Below, piece by piece: positions 1 to 4,645 of a stretch of DNA of 5,367 nucleotides. The notes beneath the pieces are model-generated. The model was given only the letters and a program-made list of their open reading frames with translations, did not search any database and was not told the origin of the DNA. The stretch is from Thermoplasmata archaeon (lineage in GTDB: Archaea; Thermoplasmatota; Thermoplasmata; Thermoplasmatales; Thermoplasmataceae), in assembly GCA_021826765.1 (NCBI GenBank), contig JAKAYK010000072.1, positions 1 through 5,367 on the forward strand, given 5' to 3'. Position 1 is the first letter of the stretch, and every line of letters starts with the position of its first letter. Both the position numbers and the translations under genes were made by a program.

Positions 1-133
1 GCATGAACATCCTCACTTCGCCGATCTTTGACAGCCATACATGGCCGTTTTCCATTATCTTGAATCCTGACTGCGTGTAGGTGATGGAATTATACCTGTC
101 CCTGGATTTGAATCTGGGAAATCCCGCTCGCAT
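1..133 (-). pseudogene. tnpB: IS200/IS605-family TnpB (OrfB) fragment, N-terminally truncated
   Basis: Read on the minus strand from 133 to the window edge, this gives 44 residues beginning MRAGFPRFKSRDRYNSITYT and ending KIGEVRMFM. The run GFPRFKSR-x-RYNS-x-TYTQSGFKI, then LSKIGEVR, is the conserved central stretch of TnpB/OrfB, the RNA-guided nuclease encoded by IS200/IS605 elements. In full-length TnpB roughly 100 or more residues precede this stretch. Here an in-frame TAA (139-137) lies two codons before the first Met, and no TnpB-like N-terminus is visible in the AT-rich DNA to the right, so the 5' end is missing. The apparent Met start is probably fortuitous. The catalytic RuvC part would lie left of position 1 and cannot be judged. 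Most likely a decayed insertion-sequence remnant; a translated short derivative is less likely. Confidence 0.8.
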
Positions 134-197
134 ATGTTAAAAATCATATATTAGAAATGACACAATTTTCAGCATAATCAGACAATAACCCCTGCCA

Positions 198-272
198 AAT
201 CAAGCATTCAGATCATGAAAAAATGATTTTTATTGATAAATCAATATTTCCGTAGATATCGGAATCAAGCAT
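198..272. repeat. 10-bp direct repeat upstream of hta
   Basis: AATCAAGCAT occurs at 198-207 and again at 263-272, a 65-bp period, each followed within a few bases by a CAGAT/CTGAT-like sequence. Both copies lie in the spacer between the TnpB remnant and the hta promoter. They could be paired regulator sites or chance repetition in AT-rich DNA; no insertion-sequence boundary is evident. Confidence 0.35.
231..264. repeat. Two small inverted repeats upstream of the hta promoter
   Basis: TATTGAT (231-237) and ATCAATA (240-246) form a 7-bp dyad with a 2-base centre. Right after it TTCCG (248-252) and CGGAA (260-264) form a 5-bp dyad around TAGATAT. They lie 30-60 bp upstream of the hta TATA box, where archaeal activators or repressors may bind. 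The second contains TAGATATC, which also occurs in the palindrome at 2966-2980. No function can be assigned from sequence alone. Confidence 0.35.
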
Positions 273-290
273 ACTGATTAAAAAGTGAAC

Positions 291-306
291 AAAAATATTT
301 TAATAC
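291..306 (+). promoter_or_regulatory. Probable hta promoter (TATA box)
   Basis: The stretch AAAAATATTTTAATAC is an AT-rich box with an A-rich left edge. It is centred near 299-301, so an archaeal start about 26 bp downstream falls around 325-328, leaving a leader of only 6-9 nt before the ATG at 334. No Shine-Dalgarno-like sequence precedes the ATG, consistent with leaderless or near-leaderless translation. Confidence 0.5.
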
Positions 307-333
307 TAGTATGTCGTTATCTATTTGATAACC

Positions 334-603
334 ATGGTAGGAATAAGCGAACTGTCTAAAGAGGTCTCAAAAAAGACCGGAACAACGCAGAAGGTTACCA
401 GGGATGTAATAAAATACTTCCTTGACGATATCATAAAGGAAGCAAACAAGGGAGAGAAGATCAACCTTGCAGGCTTTGGAATCTTTGAGAGGAAGAAGCA
501 GAAGGCGAGAGTTGCAAAGAACCCCCAGACAAGAAAAGAAATAAGGGTTCCTGAAAAGAAGAAATTCGTCTTCAGACCATCAAGCAAAATAAAATACCAG
601 TAA
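334..603 (+). CDS. hta: HTa, HU-family DNA-binding nucleoid protein
   Basis: An 89-residue basic protein of the bacterial HU/IHF family that packages chromosomal DNA. Thermoplasmatales carry this protein (HTa) where most other archaea use histones. The two helices of the dimer core cover about residues 3-40. The family signature follows: GFGIFERKK (47-55), then AKNPQT (61-66), with the intercalating proline at the beta-arm tip kept as Pro64, and the C-terminus PSSKIKYQ. Length and ends match HTa as I recall it from T. acidophilum (about 90 aa, starting MVGISELSKEV). I chose the ATG at 334; an in-frame TTG at 325 would add MIT but disagrees with that homologue and overlaps the predicted transcription start. 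The gene is monocistronic and faces the convergent pair at 612-1918. Confidence 0.93.
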   Translation: MVGISELSKEVSKKTGTTQKVTRDVIKYFLDDIIKEANKGEKINLAGFGIFERKKQKARVAKNPQTRKEIRVPEKKKFVFRPSSKIKYQ

Positions 604-645
604 AAAGGCTTCTAAACCTTAGATAACCTTTTTTTTCTTTCTTTT
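602..645. terminator. Convergent termination zone between hta and the 612-902 gene
   Basis: AAAAAGG (602-608) and CCTTTTT (627-633) form a 7-bp inverted repeat. For hta, a run of eight T (629-636) continues into a T-rich stretch to 645, lying inside the 3' end of the opposing gene. For the minus-strand gene, CCTTTTT lies just after its TAG stop (612-614). Archaeal RNA polymerase terminates at U-runs, so this short zone can serve both directions. Confidence 0.55.
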
Positions 646-902
646 GAATCAAATCCAGTTAATTCTGTAATGAACTGATTATACACCCTTATGGATTCCT
701 GAGGATTTTCGTAAGAAGTGTCGGATTCCGTCTCCATTTGGAGATTTTTCATTCCGCATATAACCTTCACTGTTTTGAGTCCCGGTAGTGTGAGTTCAAC
801 TGAATTGCCCTGAATTCTGGAATCCTTTGAAAATTTCAGGCATGAGGAAAGTATGGATTCAGTATCAGTCTTCACTCCTTTCCTGACAGGATATTCCCTC
901 AT
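612..902 (-). CDS. Conserved archaeal protein, probable DUF5611/COG4004 family
   Basis: A 96-residue protein with no signal peptide or membrane segment. The start MREYPVRKG, the middle strands VELTLPGLKTVKVICG (35-50) and LQMETES (54-60), and the end RVYNQFITELTGFDSKERKKRL (72-93) resemble my recollection of the small archaeal family DUF5611/COG4004. A T. acidophilum member of that COG was, as I recall, solved with a TBP-like alpha/beta fold. The biochemical function is unknown. Its ATG overlaps the TGA of the upstream endonuclease IV-like gene (ATGA, 902-899), so the two are translationally coupled and probably work together. It has no promoter of its own that I can see. The assignment comes from remembered motifs, not from a search. 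Confidence 0.75.
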   Translation of the reverse strand: MREYPVRKGVKTDTESILSSCLKFSKDSRIQGNSVELTLPGLKTVKVICGMKNLQMETESDTSYENPQESIRVYNQFITELTGFDSKERKKRLSKV

Positions 903-1918
903 CTGGACTCACCCTTTGCCTTTTTTCTCTGTATATGCCTTATGAAGTTTCTTGCGTATATGGAATCCATGTACTGGGCATCATGCTCAAGAAGTGGGGA
1001 ACATGATATGATTGTTAGATCTCCGGTGTAATCCATCAGGCAATCCGCAAAGGTCTCAAACTTCAGGGTTCCATGCTTGATTGCTGTGAGCTTGACTTCA
1101 CTGTTGTCCTCGTATTCCACTCCGGAGAATTCCACATATGTGTCATTCCTTGCATATTTGCTGAATCTTTCCAGTATCTCCGAGAAATCATTTGACGAAA
1201 GAAGCTTTCCACCAGACAGGGAGTGATAATGTGGCATATTGAGGATGGGTTCAACACCGGGTATCTTCTTTGCAAGATTCAGGACCTCTTCTGCTGTTCC
1301 GAATATTTCGGGTTTCCCTGATGTTTCCACACCAATGTATGGAAACCCGTTTTCAACGCTCATTTCTCCCGCAATTTTCGTATAAATGCCAGTTGCAAGT
1401 TTCATGCTCTCCTTCTTTGAACGGCTATAGAATCCCGTGTGTGTGACTATTCTTCTTGCCTCCATCTGCTTTCCAATAATCATGGTCCATCTCAAATGAT
1501 CCTCGGATTTTTCCCCCATCTCACCACTGTTTAGCATATCCATGTAATACGGGCTGTGAATTGAAAGAATCACGTCAAGCTCCTTTGCCAGTTCTCCTCC
1601 TGTCTTCAGATCATCATAATTCTTTGCCATATTCCAGAAAAGTTCCTTCACTACATCTTCCTCTTCAATGACAGTCTCTGTACCAACGCTCTGATAGTTG
1701 CCATCATCGTCAGGCCTCATAACATCAATTATGATTGAATTCTCGTTTTCCCTCGGTCTCATTCCAAGGTATTCTGTTCCTGAATTCTCCTGGAAATTAA
1801 CCCTCAATAGCTGTACTTCCAGTGCCTTAAGATCCAATTTGTAAGTTTCCTCGACAGATTCTATAAATGTTCTTCCCTTGCCGGTTAGGGGTATGCCGGC
1901 AATTCCATATCTTATCAT
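899..1918 (-). CDS. Endonuclease IV-like (AP endonuclease family 2) TIM-barrel protein
   Basis: A 339-residue protein related to endonuclease IV, the zinc enzyme that cuts DNA at abasic sites in base-excision repair. Landmarks in order: MIRYGIAGIP (1-10, first barrel strand); LSIHSPYYMDMLN (118-130) with His121 at the position of the first Zn ligand; THTGFY (159-164) with His160; IGVETSG (195-201) with Glu198; and LNMPHYHSLSGG (226-237) with His230 kept but Asn227 where Asp is usual. The C-terminal ligand positions look changed: VEFSG (262-266) has Glu where I expect His, no Asp-x-His pair is visible around 270-285, and ISCSP (304-308) has Cys where Glu is expected. Fold assignment is firm; catalytic activity is doubtful. 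The ATG at 1918 sits 27 bp from a TATA box, suggesting a leaderless transcript. Alternative: a sugar-isomerase-like barrel of other function. Confidence 0.82.
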   Translation of the reverse strand: MIRYGIAGIPLTGKGRTFIESVEETYKLDLKALEVQLLRVNFQENSGTEYLGMRPRENENSIIIDVMRPDDDGNYQSVGTETVIEEEDVVKELFWNMAKNYDDLKTGGELAKELDVILSIHSPYYMDMLNSGEMGEKSEDHLRWTMIIGKQMEARRIVTHTGFYSRSKKESMKLATGIYTKIAGEMSVENGFPYIGVETSGKPEIFGTAEEVLNLAKKIPGVEPILNMPHYHSLSGGKLLSSNDFSEILERFSKYARNDTYVEFSGVEYEDNSEVKLTAIKHGTLKFETFADCLMDYTGDLTIISCSPLLEHDAQYMDSIYARNFIRHIQRKKAKGESR

Positions 1919-1940
1919 TTAAGACACATAGATAAAAGTG

Positions 1941-1951
1941 ATTTTTAAGCT
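1941..1951 (-). promoter_or_regulatory. TATA box for the endonuclease IV-like operon
   Basis: On the minus strand AGCTTAAAAAT (1951-1941) follows an A-rich BRE-like stretch. Its centre is about 27 bp from the ATG at 1918, so transcription should start at or next to the start codon. No Shine-Dalgarno sequence is present. The promoter implies that the 1918-612 pair can be expressed separately from the upstream regulator gene. Confidence 0.6.
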
Positions 1952-1953
1952 TT

Positions 1954-1996
1954 TTCATAGAAATTCTCTATTGTGCTTAAATGGGTTTTCTATGAA
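1954..1996. repeat. Perfect 10-bp inverted repeat beside the operon promoter
   Basis: TTCATAGAAA (1954-1963) and TTTCTATGAA (1987-1996) are exact reverse complements separated by 23 nt. One arm abuts the TATA/BRE region of the endonuclease IV-like operon; the other covers the stop codon of the Lrp-like gene (TAG at 1992-1990). No T-run follows on the minus strand, so a simple terminator is not well supported. It may be a two-arm regulator site or an RNA hairpin at the 3' end of the upstream message. Confidence 0.5.
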
Positions 1997-2895
1997 GTTG
2001 ATTTCTGTATACTATTCTTTATGGATTCTGAATAATGCCATGTGCTGTCAAAGGCAATGATTGGCTCAATTCCCTGGATTCCTGTCGCATTCAATATGGA
2101 TTCGCTGATGAGATTAAGTTCATGCATGTTGTTGCAGTGTCCCAGAAAGGTCAACAACCCATAGAATGTGTCCTTCACCAGTAAAAGATTCTTTCCAAGG
2201 GCACTCACGATGGAAATCTTCATCTGTTCCTTCATCTCTTCAGGAATTGGAATGGAGATTATGAAGAGGATTCCATTATTGTTCATGTATGCAGAAAGAG
2301 CAGGTTCATAGGAAAAAGCATTCTGCCTTGACATTTCAGCAATTCTTTTTGATGCGGTCTTCCTGTTGATGTCGACGAATTTTGAAATTTCATCTATCCC
2401 TGCCATGGGACTCTGGATTAGCCTGTCCATCAGGGGCAGGTATTTCTTACGATCCTTCAGTGTGCAGAGCCCCTTAATGGGTGATCTGAACAGTATGTTT
2501 GCTTCCCCGCATAGATCAATCACCTTTGCAATATCCTCATCAAGCTCCTTTTCGGTATCATACATGAATTCCATCACCAAGCCGGATGTTGCCTGAACAA
2601 CTCTGTGTATTCCCATGAGTGTTCCGATTGTTCCCATGTTTTTAATGACATTGTCCGCAAAATGATTATGGCAGGATACAACCAAAGCAATTCTCTTCAT
2701 TCCAAGCAAATTAGAATCAGGTATTGCTACAATATCCTTTAGCACTCCTGACTTCCTCAATTTAATTATTCTGTTCCTCACAGTTGATGGGTTCTGATTC
2801 ATGCTCTTGGCAATGGAGTAATATGTGGGCCTCTCATTCATCAGGCTGGATGGAAAATGAGTGCGCCTTATAATATCTGCATCAAGTTCATCCAT
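1990..2895 (-). CDS. Lrp/AsnC-like transcription regulator with duplicated wHTH-RAM-like architecture
   Basis: A 301-residue predicted DNA-binding protein. Residues 23-58 (TYYSIAKSMNQNPSTVRNRI, then KLRKSGVLKDIVAI) form a winged helix-turn-helix typical of Lrp/AsnC. Residues about 66-140 (KRIALVVSC, then an alternating strand/helix pattern ending RSPIKG) resemble the ligand-sensing RAM domain. A second helix-turn-helix follows at about 154-200 (AGIDEISKFVDINRKTASKR), then a second RAM-like segment at 206-284 (GILFIISIPI, then FYGLLTFLGH, then IEPIIAFD). Classical Lrp proteins are about 150 aa, so this looks like a tandem duplication within one chain. No membrane segment. It is transcribed away from the spacer holding the candidate RNA and dnaG, and dyads in its promoter suggest autoregulation. 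The effector and targets are unknown. Confidence 0.75.
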   Translation of the reverse strand: MDELDADIIRRTHFPSSLMNERPTYYSIAKSMNQNPSTVRNRIIKLRKSGVLKDIVAIPDSNLLGMKRIALVVSCHNHFADNVIKNMGTIGTLMGIHRVVQATSGLVMEFMYDTEKELDEDIAKVIDLCGEANILFRSPIKGLCTLKDRKKYLPLMDRLIQSPMAGIDEISKFVDINRKTASKRIAEMSRQNAFSYEPALSAYMNNNGILFIISIPIPEEMKEQMKISIVSALGKNLLLVKDTFYGLLTFLGHCNNMHELNLISESILNATGIQGIEPIIAFDSTWHYSESIKNSIQKSTS

Positions 2896-2903
2896 GAAAA
2901 AAT

Positions 2904-2918
2904 ATACGGTATTCGTAT
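2904..2918. promoter_or_regulatory. Operator-like dyad in the promoter of the Lrp-like gene
   Basis: ATACG (2904-2908) and CGTAT (2914-2918) form an inverted repeat with a 5-base spacer, lying between the start codon (2895) and the TATA box and overlapping the TATA edge. Occupation would block TBP or polymerase, the usual geometry for archaeal repression or autoregulation by Lrp-type proteins. The assignment is positional only. Confidence 0.4.
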
Positions 2919-2930
2919 TAATATTTTACC
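2914..2930 (-). promoter_or_regulatory. Probable promoter of the Lrp-like gene
   Basis: On the minus strand GGTAAAATATTAATACG (2930-2914) has an A-rich upstream part and a TATTAATA box centred about 25 bp from the ATG at 2895, fitting a leaderless transcript. It resembles the hta box (AAAATATTTTAATAC). A second TATA-like sequence, TTATAAAAG at 2949-2941 on the same strand, is a possible alternative. Confidence 0.5.
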
Positions 2931-2940
2931 CATTTCAACA

Positions 2941-2963
2941 CTTTTATAACCGTAAAATAAATT
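2941..2963 (+). promoter_or_regulatory. Candidate promoter elements for the predicted RNA
   Basis: Two TATA-like sequences read rightward: TTTTATAA (2942-2949), which would start transcription near 2971, and AAAATAAAT (2954-2962), which would start near 2985-2988, close to the first base of the long-range stem. Either could drive the candidate RNA; TTTTATAA is the better match to box A, while AAAATAAAT gives the better start position. Confidence 0.35.
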
Positions 2964-2965
2964 CA

Positions 2966-2980
2966 TAGATATCATATCTA
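2966..2980. promoter_or_regulatory. 15-bp perfect palindrome, likely regulator site
   Basis: TAGATATCATATCTA has 7-bp arms around one central base. It sits between the candidate TATA boxes and the proposed start of the RNA, where a bound protein could block transcription to the right. It lies about 70 bp upstream of the Lrp-like start codon, so that regulator is an obvious candidate binder. This is inferred from position and symmetry. Confidence 0.45.
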
Positions 2981-2987
2981 ATTATAA

Positions 2988-3197
2988 CCCCCAAAGGGAC
3001 GCTGCATGAACTTAGCACGGCTACACTCTACTTTCATTTAAGCTAATTATTGTCTAATGTTCAAATCAAACCACTCAGTGATGCAATTTTCGCATCGTTT
3101 ATGCAACAATGATCGGTTCCAGTCACTCTTCAGCATTGCATCACTTTCATACTGAAAATAATTGGACCGATTGTTGGCTCCTTTTGGGGGATTTTTT
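2988..3197 (+). ncRNA. Candidate structured non-coding RNA, about 200 nt, unidentified
   Basis: The ends pair: CCCCCAAAGGGA (2988-2999) with TCCTTTTGGGGG (3179-3190) gives 12 pairs with one G-U. A second strong stem joins CAACAAT and CGGT-CCA (3104-3121, small bulges) with TGGACCGATTGTTG (3163-3176); inside it TTCAG (3129-3133) pairs with CTGAA (3152-3156). A third hairpin is GATGC (3080-3084) with GCATC (3092-3096). The element ends in GGGGG followed by ATTTTTT, a U-tract expected to terminate transcription. No convincing ORF fills the 415-bp spacer. I see neither the RNase P RNA core nor SRP RNA helix 8, so it is not an RNA I recognise. The alternative is a small non-autonomous transposon (MITE) whose terminal inverted repeats form the end stem, but no target-site duplication is evident. 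A 5' regulatory leader of dnaG is also possible if transcription reads past the U-tract. Confidence 0.5.
3179..3197 (+). terminator. Stem-plus-U-tract terminator of the candidate RNA
   Basis: TCCTTTTGGGGG, the 3' half of the long-range stem, is followed at once by ATTTTTT (3191-3197). A U-run suffices for termination in archaea, and the stem strengthens the case. It would separate the RNA from dnaG, whose own TATA-like box follows at 3215-3224. Confidence 0.5.
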
Positions 3198-3210
3198 CAT
3201 GAAAATATCA

Positions 3211-3227
3211 AAAAGTTAAATATTAAC
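3211..3227 (+). promoter_or_regulatory. Probable dnaG promoter
   Basis: AAAAGTTAAATATTAAC combines an A-rich BRE-like stretch with a TTAAATATT box. The predicted start near 3246 gives a leader of about 65 nt. GTTAA (3215-3219) and TTAAC (3223-3227) also make a small dyad over the box. A weaker box, TAGTATTAAA (3277-3286), could give a near-leaderless transcript instead. Confidence 0.4.
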
Positions 3228-3297
3228 ATGCAATCAATATGAGATGCTTGGAAGTTGGGTAACGAGATATGAATATAGTATTAAACCCACATTTACA

Positions 3298-3306
3298 AGA
3301 GGCGAT
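3298..3306 (+). promoter_or_regulatory. Ribosome binding site of dnaG
   Basis: AGAGGCGAT matches seven of nine bases of the archaeal Shine-Dalgarno GGAGGTGAT and ends four bases before the ATG at 3311. It fixes that ATG as the start. It also shows this gene uses a led transcript, unlike the leaderless-looking genes on the left of the window. Confidence 0.7.
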
Positions 3307-3310
3307 ATAA

Positions 3311-4642
3311 ATGAATGTAGATCCGAATATTACAAAATATATGATCAAGGCAAAGATAACCACGGACGGTGTGGTTGAAAAACCAGACGTGGTGGGCGCG
3401 ATATTTGGCCAGACTGAAGGACTTCTTGGTGAAGAACTGGATCTGAGAGATCTCCAAAAAAGCGGCAAAATAGGAAGAATTGAAGTAGACATAGACAGCA
3501 AGAAGGGCAGGACAGATGGAACTGTTCTGATACCATCCGGACTGGATCAGGTCGAGAGTTCTATTCTCGCTGCATCCCTTGAGACTATAGACAGAATAGG
3601 GCCCTGCAAGGCTAAGGTTGAGGTTGAGGAAATAGAGGACGTCAGGGCAGGAAAGAGAAAGAAGGTCATAGAGAGAGCTGAAAGCCTTTACAAGAGAATG
3701 AGCGAATCCGGGAAAACCCTCAGTGAAAGCATTATTTCAACCGTGAGGGAAGAGGTTGAGAGAGCCGAGATCATAACTTATGGAGAAGATAAGCTGCCAG
3801 CAGGACCTGCCATAAAGGATTCAGACTCCATAATAGTGGTTGAGGGAAGAAACGATATCCTGAACCTGTTGAAATATGGAATCAAGAATACCATTGCAGT
3901 ACAGGGAACAAACATACCCAAGTCTGTGCAGACACTTTCCAGAGAAAGAACCGTAACAGTTTTTCTTGACGGAGACAGAGGAGGAGACCTCATTCTGAAG
4001 GAGATGCTGCAGGTTGCAGAAATTGATTTTGTTGCAAGGGCCCCTCCGGGAACAGAGGTGGAAGAGCTCACATACAAGCAGATCGTCAAAGCCCTGAGAT
4101 ACAAAACCCCCACGGAACAGTACCTCTCTACCAGGGGCATGAATCTTGAGCTTAAAGATTATAAAGAGAGGCCAGACAGGTCCACTGGAAAGGAAAAATC
4201 ATCAGAAACACATGAGGAGAGAGAACAGAAGAAAGAAGAAATTCAGGCTGTATCCCATGAATCCAAACATCATCAGAAAGACGATGATGAGGAGTACGAA
4301 CGAAAAAAGGAAAAACCGGTGGAGAAGCAGGAAATAAAAAAAGTGTTCTCCATCGAGGACCCAAACAGCGTAAGAAGAAGAATAAGTGAGCTTTCAAATT
4401 CCAAGGAAACTGAAATTTATGACAGAGAAGGGAAGGCGAAGGGGACATACGAACTATCCAATGCGCCGGAGATCATTGACACTTCAGAAGATGTCGGATA
4501 TGTAATCACAGGGGGAGTCATATCCCAGAGGCTGGTTGATATCTGCCACAAGAAGGGTGTCAAGGCCATATACGGCTACAGAAGGGGACATATTACAAAA
4601 AAACCTGAAAGCATCAAAGTAGTCCCGATGGAAGAGGCGTAA
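3311..4642 (+). CDS. dnaG: Archaeal-type DnaG primase (Toprim protein, exosome-associated)
   Basis: A 443-residue archaeal DnaG. The N-terminal domain (about 1-160) includes TTDGVVEKPDVVGAIFGQTEGLLG (17-40) and the helix-rich part that precedes the Toprim domain. The Toprim domain (about 170-255) has VVEGRNDILNLLKYG (176-190) with catalytic Glu178, and FLDGDRGGD (218-226) with metal-binding Asp220 and Asp222. No bacterial-type zinc finger is present, as usual for archaeal DnaG. Residues about 282-345 form a charged Glu/Lys linker, and a small C-terminal domain follows at about 346-443. In other archaea DnaG is a subunit of the RNA exosome that favours adenine-rich RNA, and primase activity has also been reported; replication priming is mainly done by PriS/PriL. 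A good Shine-Dalgarno precedes the ATG. The LonB-like gene begins 3 nt after the stop, suggesting one operon. Confidence 0.95.
   Translation: MNVDPNITKYMIKAKITTDGVVEKPDVVGAIFGQTEGLLGEELDLRDLQKSGKIGRIEVDIDSKKGRTDGTVLIPSGLDQVESSILAASLETIDRIGPCKAKVEVEEIEDVRAGKRKKVIERAESLYKRMSESGKTLSESIISTVREEVERAEIITYGEDKLPAGPAIKDSDSIIVVEGRNDILNLLKYGIKNTIAVQGTNIPKSVQTLSRERTVTVFLDGDRGGDLILKEMLQVAEIDFVARAPPGTEVEELTYKQIVKALRYKTPTEQYLSTRGMNLELKDYKERPDRSTGKEKSSETHEEREQKKEEIQAVSHESKHHQKDDDEEYERKKEKPVEKQEIKKVFSIEDPNSVRRRISELSNSKETEIYDREGKAKGTYELSNAPEIIDTSEDVGYVITGGVISQRLVDICHKKGVKAIYGYRRGHITKKPESIKVVPMEEA
4631..4638 (+). promoter_or_regulatory. Ribosome binding site within the dnaG 3' end for the LonB-like gene
   Basis: GAAGAGGC contains AGAGGC, the same core as the dnaG ribosome binding site, and ends seven bases before the GTG at 4646. 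It supports the GTG start and translational coupling with dnaG. Confidence 0.55.
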
Positions 4643-4645
4643 AAG

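Noticed and set aside
325..333. Upstream TTG start for hta adding MIT
   Set aside because: The known HTa begins MVGISELSK, matching the ATG at 334, and the TTG coincides with the predicted transcription start.
321..587. 88-aa minus-strand open frame with membrane-like stretches
   Set aside because: Antisense shadow of hta, whose plus-strand product is a clear HU-family protein.
3113..3124. tRNA T-arm-like sequence CGGTTCCAGTC
   Set aside because: No acceptor stem, anticodon arm or D-arm fits around it; the bases are used in the 3104-3176 stem.
3061..3150. Box C/D guide RNA on the minus strand (GTGATGC and GCTGA motifs)
   Set aside because: The C box is imperfect and no correctly spaced C'/D' and D pair with a closing stem could be found.
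3081..3155. 24-codon plus-strand ORF (MQFSHRLC...) in the dnaG upstream spacer
   Set aside because: No ribosome binding site, no recognisable sequence, and it runs through strongly self-complementary DNA better explained by RNA structure.
2988..3190. MITE with terminal inverted repeats
   Set aside because: Kept only as an alternative: flanks TATAA and ATTTT show no target-site duplication, and a U-tract at the right end favours a transcribed RNA.
3223..3501. 92-aa minus-strand open frame over the dnaG start
   Set aside because: Antisense to the conserved DnaG N-terminus and its leader; no recognisable protein family.
3778..4140. 120-aa minus-strand open frame
   Set aside because: It lies wholly inside dnaG, opposite its Toprim domain; its composition looks like an antisense reading and it has no own promoter or ribosome binding site.
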